From positions 890,034 through 954,033 of the forward strand of contig JAMXIF010000045.1 of assembly GCA_028583685.1 (NCBI GenBank): DNA of 64,000 nt, in the 5' to 3' direction. The DNA comes from Petaurus breviceps papuanus. Lineage: Eukaryota; Chordata; Mammalia; Diprotodontia; Petauridae. Below, piece after piece: positions 20,640 through 31,660 of this stretch (position 1 is the stretch's first letter; each line of letters begins with the position of its first letter). A program made the translations under genes and the position numbers. The notes beneath the pieces were generated by a model that ran no database searches, had not been told where the DNA came from, and saw only the letters and a program-made list of their open reading frames with translations.

Positions 20640-22535
20640 TCAATAAATAAACAAATATTGATTAAGTGCCTGCTATGTTCCTGGCATTGTGCTAAGCATG
20701 GGGATACAAAAATAGGCAAATGACAATCCTTGCCCTCAAGAAGCTTACAGTCTAATGGGAGAGATAACATGCAAACAAATATATAACAAAGTAAGATATA
20801 TATATGCATATATATATATAATAAAGATAAATAGAAAATAAGAGAGAAGGCACTAGAATTTAGAGGGTTTAGAGAAGGTGGTCACCTGTAGAAGAGGAGA
20901 TTTTAAGTCTTTTCAATCTTAAAAGAAGGCAGAGAGATCAATAGTCAGAGCAGAAAAGGAAGAGCAATCTAGGCATGAGGGACAGCCAGTGAACATCCCT
21001 GGAGTGGAGAGATGGAGGGTCTTGTTTGTGTAATAGCCAAGAGGCCAATGTTACTGGATTGAAGAGTACATGTTGATGTAAGAAGACTAGAAAAGTAAAA
21101 AGCAGTTAGGTTATAAAGGGCTTTGAATGTGTAGTGCCAATGCAATATTTACAAAGCCCACCATCACAATAAAGACTATGGCTGTAAATATCACATGATG
21201 TTCATTGTAAAATATACCAAACTCTCCATATAGAGGACAGAACCGAAGCATTTATTTAGACGCCAGAAAACCGAACCCCAAAACCAGTAAGCCAGTTCCG
21301 TCATAGTACCAAAGATATTAAGAAGCCATAATAACACTGAGAGCCACAGCATCCTTTAACTTTCCCACAAATCAATACAAGATTAATATTTACTCACAAA
21401 CCTGAGCACCTCTCTCTCCCACCATCTCTCTGGCTCTGACTCCCAGCTTCCTGTGGTCTCTGCTTCCCTTCAGCAAATTCCTCCCACCATAGGCTCCATG
21501 TAACTACATTCAGCCTATCAGAGGGCAGAGTTTATCCTCACAGCAGGGAAGCTTCCTCTGGGCTCTGTTCCACCCTTCAGCAAATTCCCTCCATCACAGG
21601 CTCCATGTGATTACATTCAGCCTGTTAGGGGGCAGAGTTTACTTTCAAAGCAAGGGAAGTCTTCAAACTACCCCCTAGGTCTATTAAGAGGCAGGGAATA
21701 TCTTCAAATTCCCATTCTCATTACATTATGCCAGAGCATTTTGTATTGACTCCTAGAAGCAATAGGAAGTCACTAGAATTTATTGAGTGGTAGGGTGACA
21801 TTTTAGGAAAATCAAATTAATATCTAAATGGAAGATAGATTGGAGTGGGGAGAGAGTAGAAGCAAGTAGACCCACCAGCAGGTTTTGGAAATAATCCAGC
21901 CATGAGGTGATGAGGATCTGTGCTGGAGTGGTATGTGTGTCAGAGGAATGAAGAGGGCATATTCAAGAGATTCTGCAAAGGTGAAATTGACAACTTTGGT
22001 GACAATTTGGATATGGGGGTAAGAGAAGGCAAGAAATCTGGGATAACTTTAAGATTGTGAGCCTGAGGGACTAGGAAGGAGATAAATAGGAAAGGTAGGA
22101 GAGTGGGGAGTATTTAGGAAGAAAAACAATAAATTCCATTTTGGACATATTAAGTTTAAGATGTCTGCTAGATATCCAATGCAAGATGTCTGAAAGGCAG
22201 TTGGAGATGGGAGATCAGAGGTTAACAGAGAGATGGGAGCAGGATAAGTGAATTTGAGAATCATCAACATAGAGATGGTAATTAAATCCACTGGAACTCA
22301 TGAGATCACCAAATGAAGTAGGGCAGAGGGAGAAGAGAGCCCAAGACAGAATCCTGAGGGACATCTATGGTTAGAGGGCTTGGTCTGGAAGAAAATTCAG
22401 CAAAGAAGACAGAGAAAGAGCAGTCTGACAGGAGAGAAGGCTGCCCCAAAAACCTAAAGACAAGAGAGTATGAAGGAGGAGCAGGTGATCGACAGTATAA
22501 TGAGCTACAGAGAGGTCAAGGAGAATAAAAACTTT
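20640..22535 (-). repeat. Long L2 LINE, interrupted by a solo LTR
   Basis: From the 3' end (ttgattaagtgcctgctatg; 'gcattgtgctaagcatgggg') through the reversed end of ORF2 (aggttataaagggctttgaa at 21108-21127, 'gaatttattgagtggtaggg' at 21775) to the antisense of the reverse-transcriptase region (acatattaagtttaagatgt at 22146; 'agatgggagatcagaggtta'). Reverse-complemented, the last part encodes the L2 'LNMSK' and 'DDSQIYLSSP' neighbourhood, decayed. An LTR occupies 21130-21725. Confidence 0.85.
21130..21725 (-). mobile_element. Solo LTR of an endogenous retrovirus (fossil), inside L2
   Basis: 596 bp bounded by TGTAGTG and CATTACA on the plus strand, inserted in the L2 with short imperfect flanking repeats (GAATG/TTATG). 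In the minus sense it carries AATAAATGCTT-type polyadenylation sequence. It contains two 105-bp-spaced tandem units (21447-21551, 21552-21660), absent from its relative at 17437-17911. No internal region adjoins. Old fossil. Confidence 0.7.
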
Positions 22536-22539
22536 ATGA

Positions 22540-22885
22540 GTCTACAATGTGCAAAGTATTAAGCCACATGTTGGGAAAGATACAAGAATGTGCAAGAACA
22601 AACTGTACATAATATAACTTCACAGTTTTATATACAATCATCCTTTTCTGTGTATATTGAGATGTTCATGTTTGTTGGTGTGTGTCAAGTTCATAATAAG
22701 AAAGAAAAATAAATAAAAGATTGCACATGACACAGAAATCTGAGAGGTTCTTACTTCTCATTTAGCTAGGAAGATAACACACGTGAAACGATGAAAGTGG
22801 AAGCCAGCAGATGCCAACTCCCACATTCCTGATATAGACAGAAAATACTGTCAGAGTACAAGGAAAAAGTTATTTGGGGTTGGGA
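22540..22885. other. Unassigned
   Basis: No gene or named repeat seen. Confidence 0.5.
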
Positions 22886-22889
22886 TGGT

Positions 22890-22989
22890 CAGTAGTATTT
22901 CTAAATCACAACATCTCACATTTTGAAAGGATCTCAGAAGACATCTAGTCCATCCATGAACCTGAACAATAATCCCATCTATAAAATAC
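22890..22989 (-). repeat. CR1/L3 LINE 3' end
   Basis: 'acaacatctcacattttgaa' and 'agaagacatctagtccatcc' are reversed CR1 terminal sequence; the body may continue at 23880. Confidence 0.6.
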
Positions 22990-23150
22990 GTAGTAGCAAG
23001 AGTATTGGACCTTACGCCAGGAGACAGCTGGGTTTGTATCCTACTTTTGACTCTTTCTAGTTGTATTACCATGGGCTAGTCATAGGGTCTTAGACCTAGA
23101 GCTGAAAGTCAACATGAAAACCATCTCATCCAAGCCTCTCCTTTTATAGA
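22990..23150. repeat. Two MIR-type pieces
   Basis: 22990-23082 reads forward (gtagcaagagtattggacct; 'gtttgtatcctacttttgac'); 23083-23150 reads as a reversed MIR/CR1 edge (catctcatccaagcctctcc). Confidence 0.55.
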
Positions 23151-23154
23151 TGAT

Positions 23155-23402
23155 GAATGATCAATCATTTTATTCATGTCCAATTTTTCATGACCCCCTT
23201 TGAGGTTTTCTTGGCAAAGACTGAAGTGGTTTGCCATTGCCCTCTCCAGTTCATTTTACAGATGAGGAAACTGAGGAAAACAGGGTTAAGTGACTTACCC
23301 AGAGTCACTCAGGTAGACCGTGTCTGAGACCATATTTGAACTCATGAATATGAGTGTTCCTGACTCAAGGTCCAGCACTCTATCTACTGTGCCACCTGGC
23401 TG
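23155..23402 (-). repeat. MAR1-like CORE-SINE
   Basis: Full reverse order from 'gaggttttcttggcaaagac' to 'ctactgtgccacctggctgt'. Confidence 0.93.
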
Positions 23403-23412
23403 TACTTAAAAT

Positions 23413-23663
23413 ATACCTCCCATAGATGACCAGTCATTTCAGTTGTGTTCATCTGACTCTTTGGAACCCCATTGGGATTTTAAGTGGTTTGCCATTTCTT
23501 TCTCCAGTTCATTTTACAGATGAGAAAACTGAGTCAAACAGGGTTAAGTGACTTGCACAAGGTCACACAGCCAGTAAGTGTCTGAGGCCAAATTTTAACT
23601 CCTGAAGATGAGTGTTCCTGACTCCAGGCCCAGTGCTCTATCCACTATACCACCCAGTTGCCC
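23413..23663 (-). repeat. MAR1-like CORE-SINE
   Basis: A second copy next to the first, same strand: 'catttcagttgtgttcatct' to 'ccactataccacccagttgc'. The proximity could be independent insertion or local duplication; divergence favours separate insertions. Confidence 0.93.
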
Positions 23664-23667
23664 CCAC

Positions 23668-23870
23668 ACATGCCTCCCATGGATGAGGAAACTGAATTCC
23701 AAATAGGTCAAATGAATTACCCAAAGTCATACCAATCACTTCATCTCTTTAAGTTTCAGTTCCCTCATCTGAAGGTGATAATAAAAATATCTGTCATACC
23801 TACCTATCACACTGGGTCCTTGTTGAGATTCAAATGAACTAATGAGATGTCATGTATTTTGCTACATAGA
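23668..23870. repeat. MIR-type pieces
   Basis: 23668-23735 is a reversed MIR edge (catggatgaggaaactgaat); 23736-23870 is forward (cagttccctcatctgaaggt, 'gttgagattcaaatgaacta'). Confidence 0.6.
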
Positions 23871-23879
23871 AGTCAATTA

Positions 23880-24240
23880 TTACTATCTATGACAACTCAT
23901 GATCCATCCTTCACTTGAAGGCCTTGAGTGATGCTCATTAACTACCAAGACAACCCATCACATTTTAAATAGTACTGATTATTCAGAAGTTTTTCCTAAC
24001 ATCAGGTGGAAATATTCATTTCTGTGACTTTAGTGCTTTGTTCCTAGTTCTGGCCTATGGGGACAAAACAGAATAAGTCTACTCCCTCTTCTGTATGATA
24101 ATATTTCTGATTCTTAACAAGAGCTACCTTGTTCTTTCTAATTTACCTCTTTAGCGTTCCTAGAACCAATTCCCATGTGGTTTGGTGTCAAGTACTCTGG
24201 CCATTCTTGTTATACTACTCTAGAAGGACTACAATTTGCT
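23880..24240 (-). repeat. CR1/L3 LINE 3' region
   Basis: 'cttgaaggccttgagtgatg', 'ttcagaagtttttcctaaca' and 'gttcctagttctggcctatg' follow the reversed L3 order. Confidence 0.65.
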
Positions 24241-24409
24241 CCCATCAAGTCTAGACTGTGCCTTGAAGGATAGAGGACAAATATATTTGCCAGATGAGAG
24301 AAGCATCAGAATTCTAGGTGGTTGAAACCATGAGAAATGAGTGAAAGCAAAACTCAGAAAACTGTAAGGCACCTCCTGGAGACAGTGAATATACAAGTAG
24401 ATTGGGTTG

Positions 24410-24680
24410 ATTAGAAGATTTATCAATGAACAAGTAAGCTTATTAAGCACCTACTATGTGTTAGGGACTATCCTAGGTGATAGGGATGCAAGTACATCGA
24501 ATGTAATGACCTCAATCTTAGTTGGGAGGAAAGGAACAGTGGACAATAGAAAAGGGTGGGTTGGGGCTAGATGGTGGAGAGTTTTGAACATCAAGATGGA
24601 AAGAGGATTTTACATTGTCTTGCGGGTTATGGGGCCAAGAATGAGATTAAAAGGATCAAAAAGATTTGGATATAGTTGAT
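24410..24680 (-). repeat. L2 LINE 3' region
   Basis: 'ttattaagcacctactatgt' and 'gatggtggagagttttgaac' are reversed L2 3' sequence; diverged. Confidence 0.7.
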
Positions 24681-24863
24681 TCAAATATAATATAATTCAC
24701 TTTAGGAAAGCAAATTAGTTGATTTGTCTGAATTTGAATCCCTATTATATGAGCACATCACAATCTCTGGCACTAAGGCAACTTGGTGAGGGAAATGAAA
24801 TCCATTACTACCCTTTATAAAAGTTAGTAAATTACACACTCTCCCTTACCACAGGATGCTGCC

Positions 24864-25530
24864 AATATGTAATCAATTGGAGGAGCTACTAATTATGATG
24901 AAAGGTAGCATGGCTGACCATAGACAGTTGGTCTTGATCTGGGAGACCTAGATCCACATTTTGCCTCTGACACTAACTGGATGTATGGCCCTGAGCAAGT
25001 CCTCAACTTCTCAGTGTTTTAGACTACTTCCTAAGACTATAAATTCCAAAGAAAGTGCTTACTTGCCTTGGCAGAATATATAATCAATTAGAGGAGCTAC
25101 TAATTATGATGAGAGGTAACATAGTTGGTCTTAGGGAGAGAGCTAGGGTGGCATAGTGAATAAGGTATGACCTGACATCAGAAAAACCTGAGTTCAAATT
25201 CTGACTCAGATATTAGATATTTCATACTGGGCAAGTCACTTAACCCTGTTTATCTCAGTTTCCTCATCTGTAAAATGAGCTGAAGAAGGAAATGGCAAAC
25301 CATTCTTGTATCTTTGCCAAGAAAACCAAATGGGGTCACAAAGAGTTGGACACAACTGAAATGCCTGAACAATAATAACAACACGGCAGACCAGAGATAG
25401 TTGGTCTTAATCCAGAAAACCTAAGTTCAAATCTTGCCACTGTGTGTGTGACCTTAAGCAAACCCTTAATTTCCCAATATCTCAAACCAACTCTCTAAGA
25501 CTATAAATTCCAGAGAAAGTGCTTACCAAA
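24864..25530 (+). repeat. 211-bp tandem duplication containing a THER1-like SINE
   Basis: Unit A (24864-25074) begins 'aatatgtaatcaattggagg'; unit B (25075 on) begins 'aatatataatcaattagagg'. Both carry 'ggagctactaattatgatga' and a SINE ending 'ctaagactataaattcca…gaaagtgctt'. Unit B was later split by a MAR1-like SINE (25134-25390). Confidence 0.85.
25134..25390 (+). repeat. MAR1-like CORE-SINE inserted in the tandem unit
   Basis: Forward head, 'gtttcctcatctgtaaaatg', 'aggaaatggcaaaccattct', tail 'acaaagagttggacacaact' and 'aataataacaac'. 13-bp repeats 'atagttggtctta' flank it (25121-25133 and 25397-25409). Confidence 0.9.
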
Positions 25531-26155
25531 GCCACAGGCCCAGTTCCTATCTCTATTAACTATCACAAGACAATTTAGTTTCATGATTAACAAAAGGCAT
25601 TGAGTATTTTTATTCCTTATATTTTCCAGGATCTCCTTAGCTAACTTCAAAGCACCTTTTACATGAAGCTATGCCTACTTAACTCTATTCTGTACAAATG
25701 TCCTTCTATTCACATGATATTAATCAATCAATATCAGCAAAGAGTTTGGAGCAGAAGAAGGAATAGAAGGAGAGGGGAGAGAGCAGAGGAGGAAGAAGAC
25801 GAAGAGGAGGAGAAAAGTGAAACCACATGAAACTGGGCAGAATCCCAAAAACATTTTTGAAGTCTCTGGTGAAACTTTTTTCTGGCAGAGCTTTCTAACA
25901 ATAGCACATCATTTTCATTAACTTGAACAAACAAAGTCCAAAGAAGATTAAAAACGAGTACAGATGTAAATATAACTTTACACTCCCATCCTGAACAAGG
26001 CAGGCACATGATAATGTGAAGCCACTTTCCTTAACAAAGCGTAGCATGTTGTTTTGGTCTGGAGAACAATAACAGAGCCTGTTCTATAGCAGAGAACTGA
26101 CATGTAGGTCATTGACCATTCGCCCCCTCTCCCCTGCCCAATTCACTTAGTTGGT
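25531..26155. other. Unassigned, purine-rich patch
   Basis: GAA/GGA-rich low-complexity sequence at about 25741-25815, otherwise no feature. Confidence 0.5.
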
Positions 26156-26159
26156 CTAT

Positions 26160-26525
26160 GTGATCCTGGCACAGTTTCTTGGTTTCAGCCCCTGCATCCC
26201 ACCTCATTTGCTCAGGATGCTCCCTACACCTGGAACCATGTCCTGATCTCTCTTTGCCAAGCAACACCCTCCCCCATATCCTTTCCTTTCAAATCTTTCC
26301 TCTAGCAGAACATTCCAAAGCTGATCTCATTGCTAACTGTGTTTGCTCCCCCCCCCCCCCCCGCCATCCTATACACACACCCCAAGCCAGCTTTATTGTT
26401 ATCTGATGTACCATGACCATCTGAATTCCATTTTCAGTTCCTTGGGGGAAAGCCCTGTCTGGTGTGTGTTCTGTGCAGCCCCCTGTAAAACAACAGCACT
26501 CTATAAATAATAAATAGTGATGATC
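26160..26525 (+). repeat. Probable L2 3' region with C run
   Basis: Pyrimidine-rich sequence ending in 'cagcactctataaataataa', consistent with a worn L2/MIR 3' end. A 15-C run lies near 26348. Confidence 0.4.
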
Positions 26526-26835
26526 AAAAACACCACTAATGTGCTATGTGAAAGTACAGCATCTCACTTCATCTAAATAAGAAATAGATGAGTACCAACC
26601 CCACACTTCTGCCAGTGACCGCAATGGCCAGGTAACGCAGGACCCAAGGCCACACAGCTCATGTAAATCTGAGATCTGAGGAGGACTTCAAAGGCCCACG
26701 TACACATAGTCTTTCCCTCATAGCTGGAATGCCTGATTGTTTAGGTTCCCAGAGACTAAAGTACATGTCCTAAGTGGCAAAAGCAAAAACAGCAAAGCCG
26801 GATCATTCTGACTTGTAAGCTGCCTACATCAACGT
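26526..26835. other. Unassigned
   Basis: No gene or repeat recognised. Confidence 0.45.
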
Positions 26836-26839
26836 TCCC

Positions 26840-27125
26840 TCCCACACCCCCTGTTCCCCAATCCCTCGTATTTATTCACCCTAGACCTATTCCACCTCAC
26901 TCACCCTTCCATGGTACCCTTTGGAATCCTTATTTTATCATTGCCCTCCCCCTGCAAAATAACTTTGCATATATTTTGTATTTAAGTTTGTACGCACATG
27001 CTATTTCCTCCAATGAAATGTAAACAGCTTGAGGGCAGGTACTATTTCATTTTCATCTTAGCATTCAGTGCCCAGCACAGCATCTGTGACATAGTAGCAC
27101 CTGATGAATTGAACTGAATTTATTT
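26840..27125 (+). repeat. L2 LINE 3' end
   Basis: 'cagcttgagggcaggtacta' and 'gtgcccagcacagcatctgt' near 27026-27090 are the forward L2 terminus. Confidence 0.8.
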
Positions 27126-27129
27126 ACCA

Positions 27130-27684
27130 AATAATGTTATTATAAGCTTGCATTTCATGTAAGCATTGAAAGGGAAAGAAAGGTTCCTGTCCCTTCTCCA
27201 CTGCTTTAGAAATAGGCATTTCATAAATATTCATTGCATGATTCATTGAAAAAAAGATTGATTTAGTGATACAACATTGTACTATATGTGTACCCTTCAA
27301 GGAGCCTATTCTGATATCTAGAAGAGGTGTTTACTTTAGCATTTCAAAAAGGTCATGGTTTTATTGGTGGGAACATTCTCATCCTCAATGTAGATGACAG
27401 CCTTCTCATGTTTTTAGTTTCTCATGAATTCATGTGGGGAAAAAAAATTATTACCTAGTGAACAACCTTCAGCTGATTTGACTTACATTGAAAAAACCCT
27501 CCTTATTGAGTAGGTATAGGAAGGCTACATGCAAAGTCTATCTTGACCATTTACTTTATTTGTAGCATTTAGCACTCATTTTATTTTCTTCATAATTGGG
27601 AAGTAGTATGGTGCACTGGAAATAGCAAAGAAGGAGAAGGAGAAGGAGGAGAAGGAGGAGGACAGGGAGGAGGCAGATAATAAC
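27130..27684. other. Unassigned, AAGGAG-rich patch
   Basis: Low-complexity GGAGAA repeat at 27629-27675. Nothing else recognised. Confidence 0.5.
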
Positions 27685-27927
27685 ATTAATAGTTATCACT
27701 TATATAGCATCTTTTATGTAATAAGTATTTTATAAATATTACCTTATTTGAACCTCACAGCTCTTGAAGGCAGAAGTGATATTACCATCCACTGTTTACA
27801 GCTGATGAAACTGACATAGGCAGAAGTTAAGTGACTTACCAAGGGTCACACAGCTCGTGATATCTGAGGTTGGACTTTCCTGACTCAAGGCCTGGTGCTG
27901 TCTCTCCACAGTACCATCTTGTTGCCT
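27685..27927 (-). repeat. MIR/MIR3-type SINE
   Basis: 'atagcatcttttatgtaata', 'cagctgatgaaactgacata', 'aagggtcacacagctcgtga' in reverse order, ending 'ccatcttgttgcct'. Confidence 0.85.
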
Positions 27928-28186
27928 CACGGTGGAGCGACACCAGGCTGCTTAAGGAGAGGCAAACCAGCCCAGGTTAGAAAAACTGAACACATCAGAA
28001 TTTCCTTGCCAATCAGTATTGGGCTTTGTCCCTGAGTGGTGGCTGGACTTCCAGCCTAGGAGAGTTAGGGAGGCCCAGCATCTGAAAATAAATGAGTAAG
28101 TTAGATGAGGTGACCTGGCAAGTCCCTTCCAACTCAAGATTTATAATCCCACTCTCTCAAAAGAGAAATAATTCATTTCTTTGGAA

Positions 28187-28390
28187 TTTTATGTTTATAG
28201 AGCACTTTCCTTACAATAACCCTATGAAATAACCTGTGAACATGTGTGCAAATATTATCATCGCTATTTTTCAGATAAGGAAACTGAGGCACAGAGAAGT
28301 TAAGCATCTTGCCCAGGACCACACAGCTAGTAAATGTCACAAGCCCTTGTTTTGTCTAAGTCTAGTGCTATTTCAATTGCTCTTACCCAG
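28187..28390 (-). repeat. MIR-type SINE
   Basis: 'cagataaggaaactgaggca' and 'cttgcccaggaccacacagc' in reverse order. Confidence 0.85.
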
Positions 28391-29410
28391 GAGCTGGTAG
28401 AGCTCTGAACATGAATTGAAGTTTGGTATATTTTTGGCAGCTCTAAGCATAGAAAGCATTGTAACTAGAAATATCTCAGTAATTCTATGCACCAGTGGCT
28501 GACTTTATGGCAATGAGGTGTCTGAAGGCAGTGAACATCCTAGAGAGAGACACCATCCTGGCAGTGGGGAGGAAAAGGTCTCATTTTAATTTTTTTTTGT
28601 AAAAACTCCCACTTGCACCTAGCTCCTTTCAGGTATAGCCCTATTCCTTTTTAATTTACACTAATTGGTGCAACCTAATTCCTCTTTGAAATACTCTTTG
28701 AGATGAAAAAGCACATCATATAACCAGAACGAGCACTTGTATTAACTAGCAATTTACCTTATTTTGTTACTTGCTTTTAAAAATAAAAAAAAAACAGGCC
28801 ATCCCCTCTCTTCCATCTTTGGTTCATCTTGGTTCACTTGCCTGCAGGTTTTCCCCTTGACTTCTCTTTAATTAGGCCTCTCACTTTCTTGCCCAACCTC
28901 TCTTTCCTGAAAGTCTAGTTTCCCTGCTAGCTGACTCTGATGCCTCTCCTCTAAATCAACATTTGATTCCTTTCCTTCTCTGCTACCTGTGTTTTCTGTA
29001 CTCTGACACCTACTCCACCATTGCCTGCTCTCCCCTGGACTCTATAATTTCATATCTCACCTTATGCCCCATTCTTCCCTTTGGCTTCTATCAATGAGAC
29101 AGTTCAGAACCTTCTATGTAACTCTGCCAGATTTTATTCCATCAAATCTAAACCATGTTTTCCTTTTGGCAGCTGAGGATACAAGGAAAGAATAGAGCTT
29201 AAGTACGGAAAATGGGGCTATTTTTATTTCCCACGTGGACAAAAATTGAGGCAGAGAAAAATTCCTGGAACTTTGGAAGCAAAGTCGAATCTAGGTGACT
29301 TTGAATGACCTGGAGACATTTTCTAGCCCAGGATCATGTGAAAGGAGTTCACCAAGTGTGTTGAAGTTCTTTAGAGTGCCTTCCAGTTCTAAATCCTATC
29401 AGTTTATAAA
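28391..29410. other. Unassigned; pyrimidine-rich section
   Basis: 28800-29160 is C/T-rich and could be old L2 ORF2 sequence, but no motif convinces me. No gene seen. Confidence 0.4.
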
Positions 29411-29412
29411 CT

Positions 29413-29642
29413 TTTGTGGTTGTATCATTTCAGTCATGTCTGACTCTCTGTGATCCCATTTAGGGTTTTCTTGTCAAAGATACTGCAGTGGTTTGCCATT
29501 TCCTTCTCCAGCTCATTTTACAGATGAGGAAACTGAGGTAAACAAGATTAAATGACTTGGCCATGGTCACACATCTAGCATCTGAACCAAGATTTGAACT
29601 CAGGTCCTCCTGACTCTGAGGCTGGGGTTCTATTCACTGTAG
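29413..29642 (-). repeat. MAR1-like CORE-SINE
   Basis: 'catttcagtcatgtctgact' to 'ggttctattcactgtag', full reverse order. Confidence 0.93.
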
Positions 29643-29791
29643 TAGGCTAAATGCATTATAGCTAGGAAAGAACATCACTTGGCAAAGTTATCATCAGGAT
29701 TCTACTCTCCTGACATACTCATAGTACCCACTACCATTACTCACAGACACATACACACAGACATTTAGTCTAATCACTGGCTCCTTCTTAC

Positions 29792-29967
29792 CTTTTTTTT
29801 TGTTGTTGCTTTTTATTGGAGGGGGAAGGCAGGGCAACTGTGGCCAAGTGACTTGCCTAAGGTCACACAGCCAGGAAGCATCAAGTGTCCGAGGCCACAT
29901 TCAAACTCAGGTCCTCCTGACTCCAGGGCCAGCACTCCATTCACTGGGTCACCCAGCTGCCCCCACC
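29792..29967 (-). repeat. Short CORE-SINE (WALLSI/WSINE1-like)
   Basis: T run, 'ggagggggaaggcagggcaa', 'aagtgacttgcctaaggtca', 'tcaaactcaggtcctcctga' and 'gtcacccagctgccc'. Confidence 0.92.
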
Positions 29968-30509
29968 TTCTCTCTTTTAATATGATTCTTTTCCTTATTA
30001 TTATTAAGCAAGCTCTCAGACTATGAAAGCTGACTAGAAGACCTATTTCTTTAAATGGTCTTGATGTCCCAGGGTGCTATGACTTGTCAGAAATACTCAG
30101 GCCTATCCCTTGCTAGAGTTCCACACTTCCCATCAGGCATCCTTATAAAGAAAACATTCAGATATCACCGATGTTAATGTGAGAATGATAGGTGTTGGAC
30201 TTACTCACTCTCTATGTGTCACTACTTTGAAAATGAATTTCCTTATTTACTAACTAAACTCATTCACTGTGAAAACACAATTCAAAATTCCAGAATCTCA
30301 TTTGCAAGATTTTTTTCCTCTTAACAGCATTTATTCAGTATTTTCCTTTTTACTTAAAAAAAAAAAAGAAATGGAAACTGTTAAGGAAAGCCAGTTAAAA
30401 GAAATTCAAAAATATATCTATATTTGCCTGAAAGGGGAGTATGCTAAATGATGCTGAGATAGTTATTACAAAATATTTACTCATGGTGGGGAAAGTACTT
30501 GCTATGGCA
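29968..30509. other. Unassigned
   Basis: No gene or named repeat. An A run sits at 30356-30367. Confidence 0.5.
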
Positions 30510-30762
30510 GTTAATAATAGTTCACATTTATGAAGTGTTTTAAGGTTTGTAAAACACTTTACAAATATTATTTCATTTTATTTTCAAAACAACCTGTGAC
30601 ATAGGTGCTATTATTATCCCCATTTTCCAGATGAAGAAAATGGGTCAAACAGAAGTTGTAACTCTCCCAGGGTTCCACAGCTAATAAATGTCCAATGTTG
30701 GCTTTGAACTCAAGTTTTCCTGACTACACGTCAAGCTATTGTACCACCTAGCTGCCTTGGTT
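30510..30762 (-). repeat. MIR3-type SINE
   Basis: 'aaggtttgtaaaacacttta', 'attattatccccattttcca' and 'gtaccacctagctgcc' in reverse order. Confidence 0.9.
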
Positions 30763-30811
30763 ACTGAGATAACTAAGAAAATAGAACAAGGAAGTCTCCC
30801 ATTACACACAA

Positions 30812-31050
30812 TTATTGTTATTCAGTCATTACAATGCTGTCTGGTTCTTCATGACCCCATTTGGAGTTTTCTTGGCAAAAATCCTAGGGTGGTTTGTATT
30901 TCCTTCTCCAGCTCATTTTGCAGTTGAAGAAACAAGCAAACGGGGTTAGACAAGATAGAAAGTATCTGAGGCCAGATTTGAACTCAGGAAGATGAGTGTT
31001 CCTGACTCCAGGCCCCAAATTCTATCCACTGTGCCATTATAGCTGCGCCA
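30812..31050 (-). repeat. MAR1-like CORE-SINE
   Basis: 'atgaccccatttggagtttt', 'ctccagctcattttgcagtt' and 'gaggccagatttgaactcag' in reverse order. Confidence 0.9.
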
Positions 31051-31094
31051 TGATACACACAGCCCACTGCAAACTCTACCAAAGGGTCTTCAAA

Positions 31095-31280
31095 GCAATA
31101 TGGTATAGTTGATAGAGACTAGATCTGAAGGTAAGAAGATTTGAGTTCCCATCCTGCCTCAATCACTTAAGAGCTATGCAACTAACCCTGGATTAGTCTC
31201 TTGAATTCCCCAGGTCTAGTTCTCTAAAATGAGGGAGTTAATGACCTCTGAGATCCCTACCAGTTCCATCTGCTATGTTA
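31095..31280 (+). repeat. MIR/THER1-like SINE
   Basis: 'atggtatagttgatagagac', B box area 'gatttgagttcccatcctgc' and 'ctaaaatgagggagttaatg', forward. Confidence 0.7.
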
Positions 31281-31284
31281 TTGT

Positions 31285-31440
31285 TTTGCTTTAGCCACAC
31301 ATGTACAACCTATACTGAACTGCTTATCTTCCCAGTAAGGGTGGGTGATAAGGGAGGAAGGGAATGAATCTGGAATTCAAAGTTTTAAAATCAAATGTTT
31401 AAATATATATATACTATTATCAATATTGTTTTACATGTAA
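31285..31440 (+). repeat. L1 3' end
   Basis: 'atgtacaacctatactgaac', 'gggaggaagggaatgaatct' and 'ttttacatgtaattgggaaa' are marsupial L1 3'UTR wording. Confidence 0.65.
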
Positions 31441-31660
31441 TTGGGAAATATAGAGATCCACCATGCCCTACTGGAAAAGTTGAAATGGGTATGGGAGAAA
31501 ATATGGGAGAGAGCAGATCAGAGGTGGGGATATCCTGTGGGACTGCTGTTTTGGGGGGATGGGTGGGGGAAAAACGGGGAGAAAATTTGTAACTCAAAAT
31601 CTGGCGGAAACGAACGATGTAAATCAGAAGTTAATAAAGCATTTTAAAAAAAAAGAAAAA
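31441..31660 (+). repeat. Second L1-like 3' end
   Basis: A G-rich stretch followed by 'gagaaaatttgtaactcaaa' and 'gttaataaagcattttaaaa' with an A-rich tail; likely a different L1 subfamily or older copy abutting the first. Confidence 0.5.

Noticed and set aside
17437-21725. The two related LTRs as the ends of one provirus
   Set aside because: They are in opposite orientation, each with its own flanking repeats, and the sequence between them is SINE, CR1, L2 and unique DNA.
23155-23663. Two adjacent MAR1-like SINEs as a tandem duplication
   Set aside because: Their bodies differ at many positions and no shared non-SINE flank was seen, so separate insertions are simpler.
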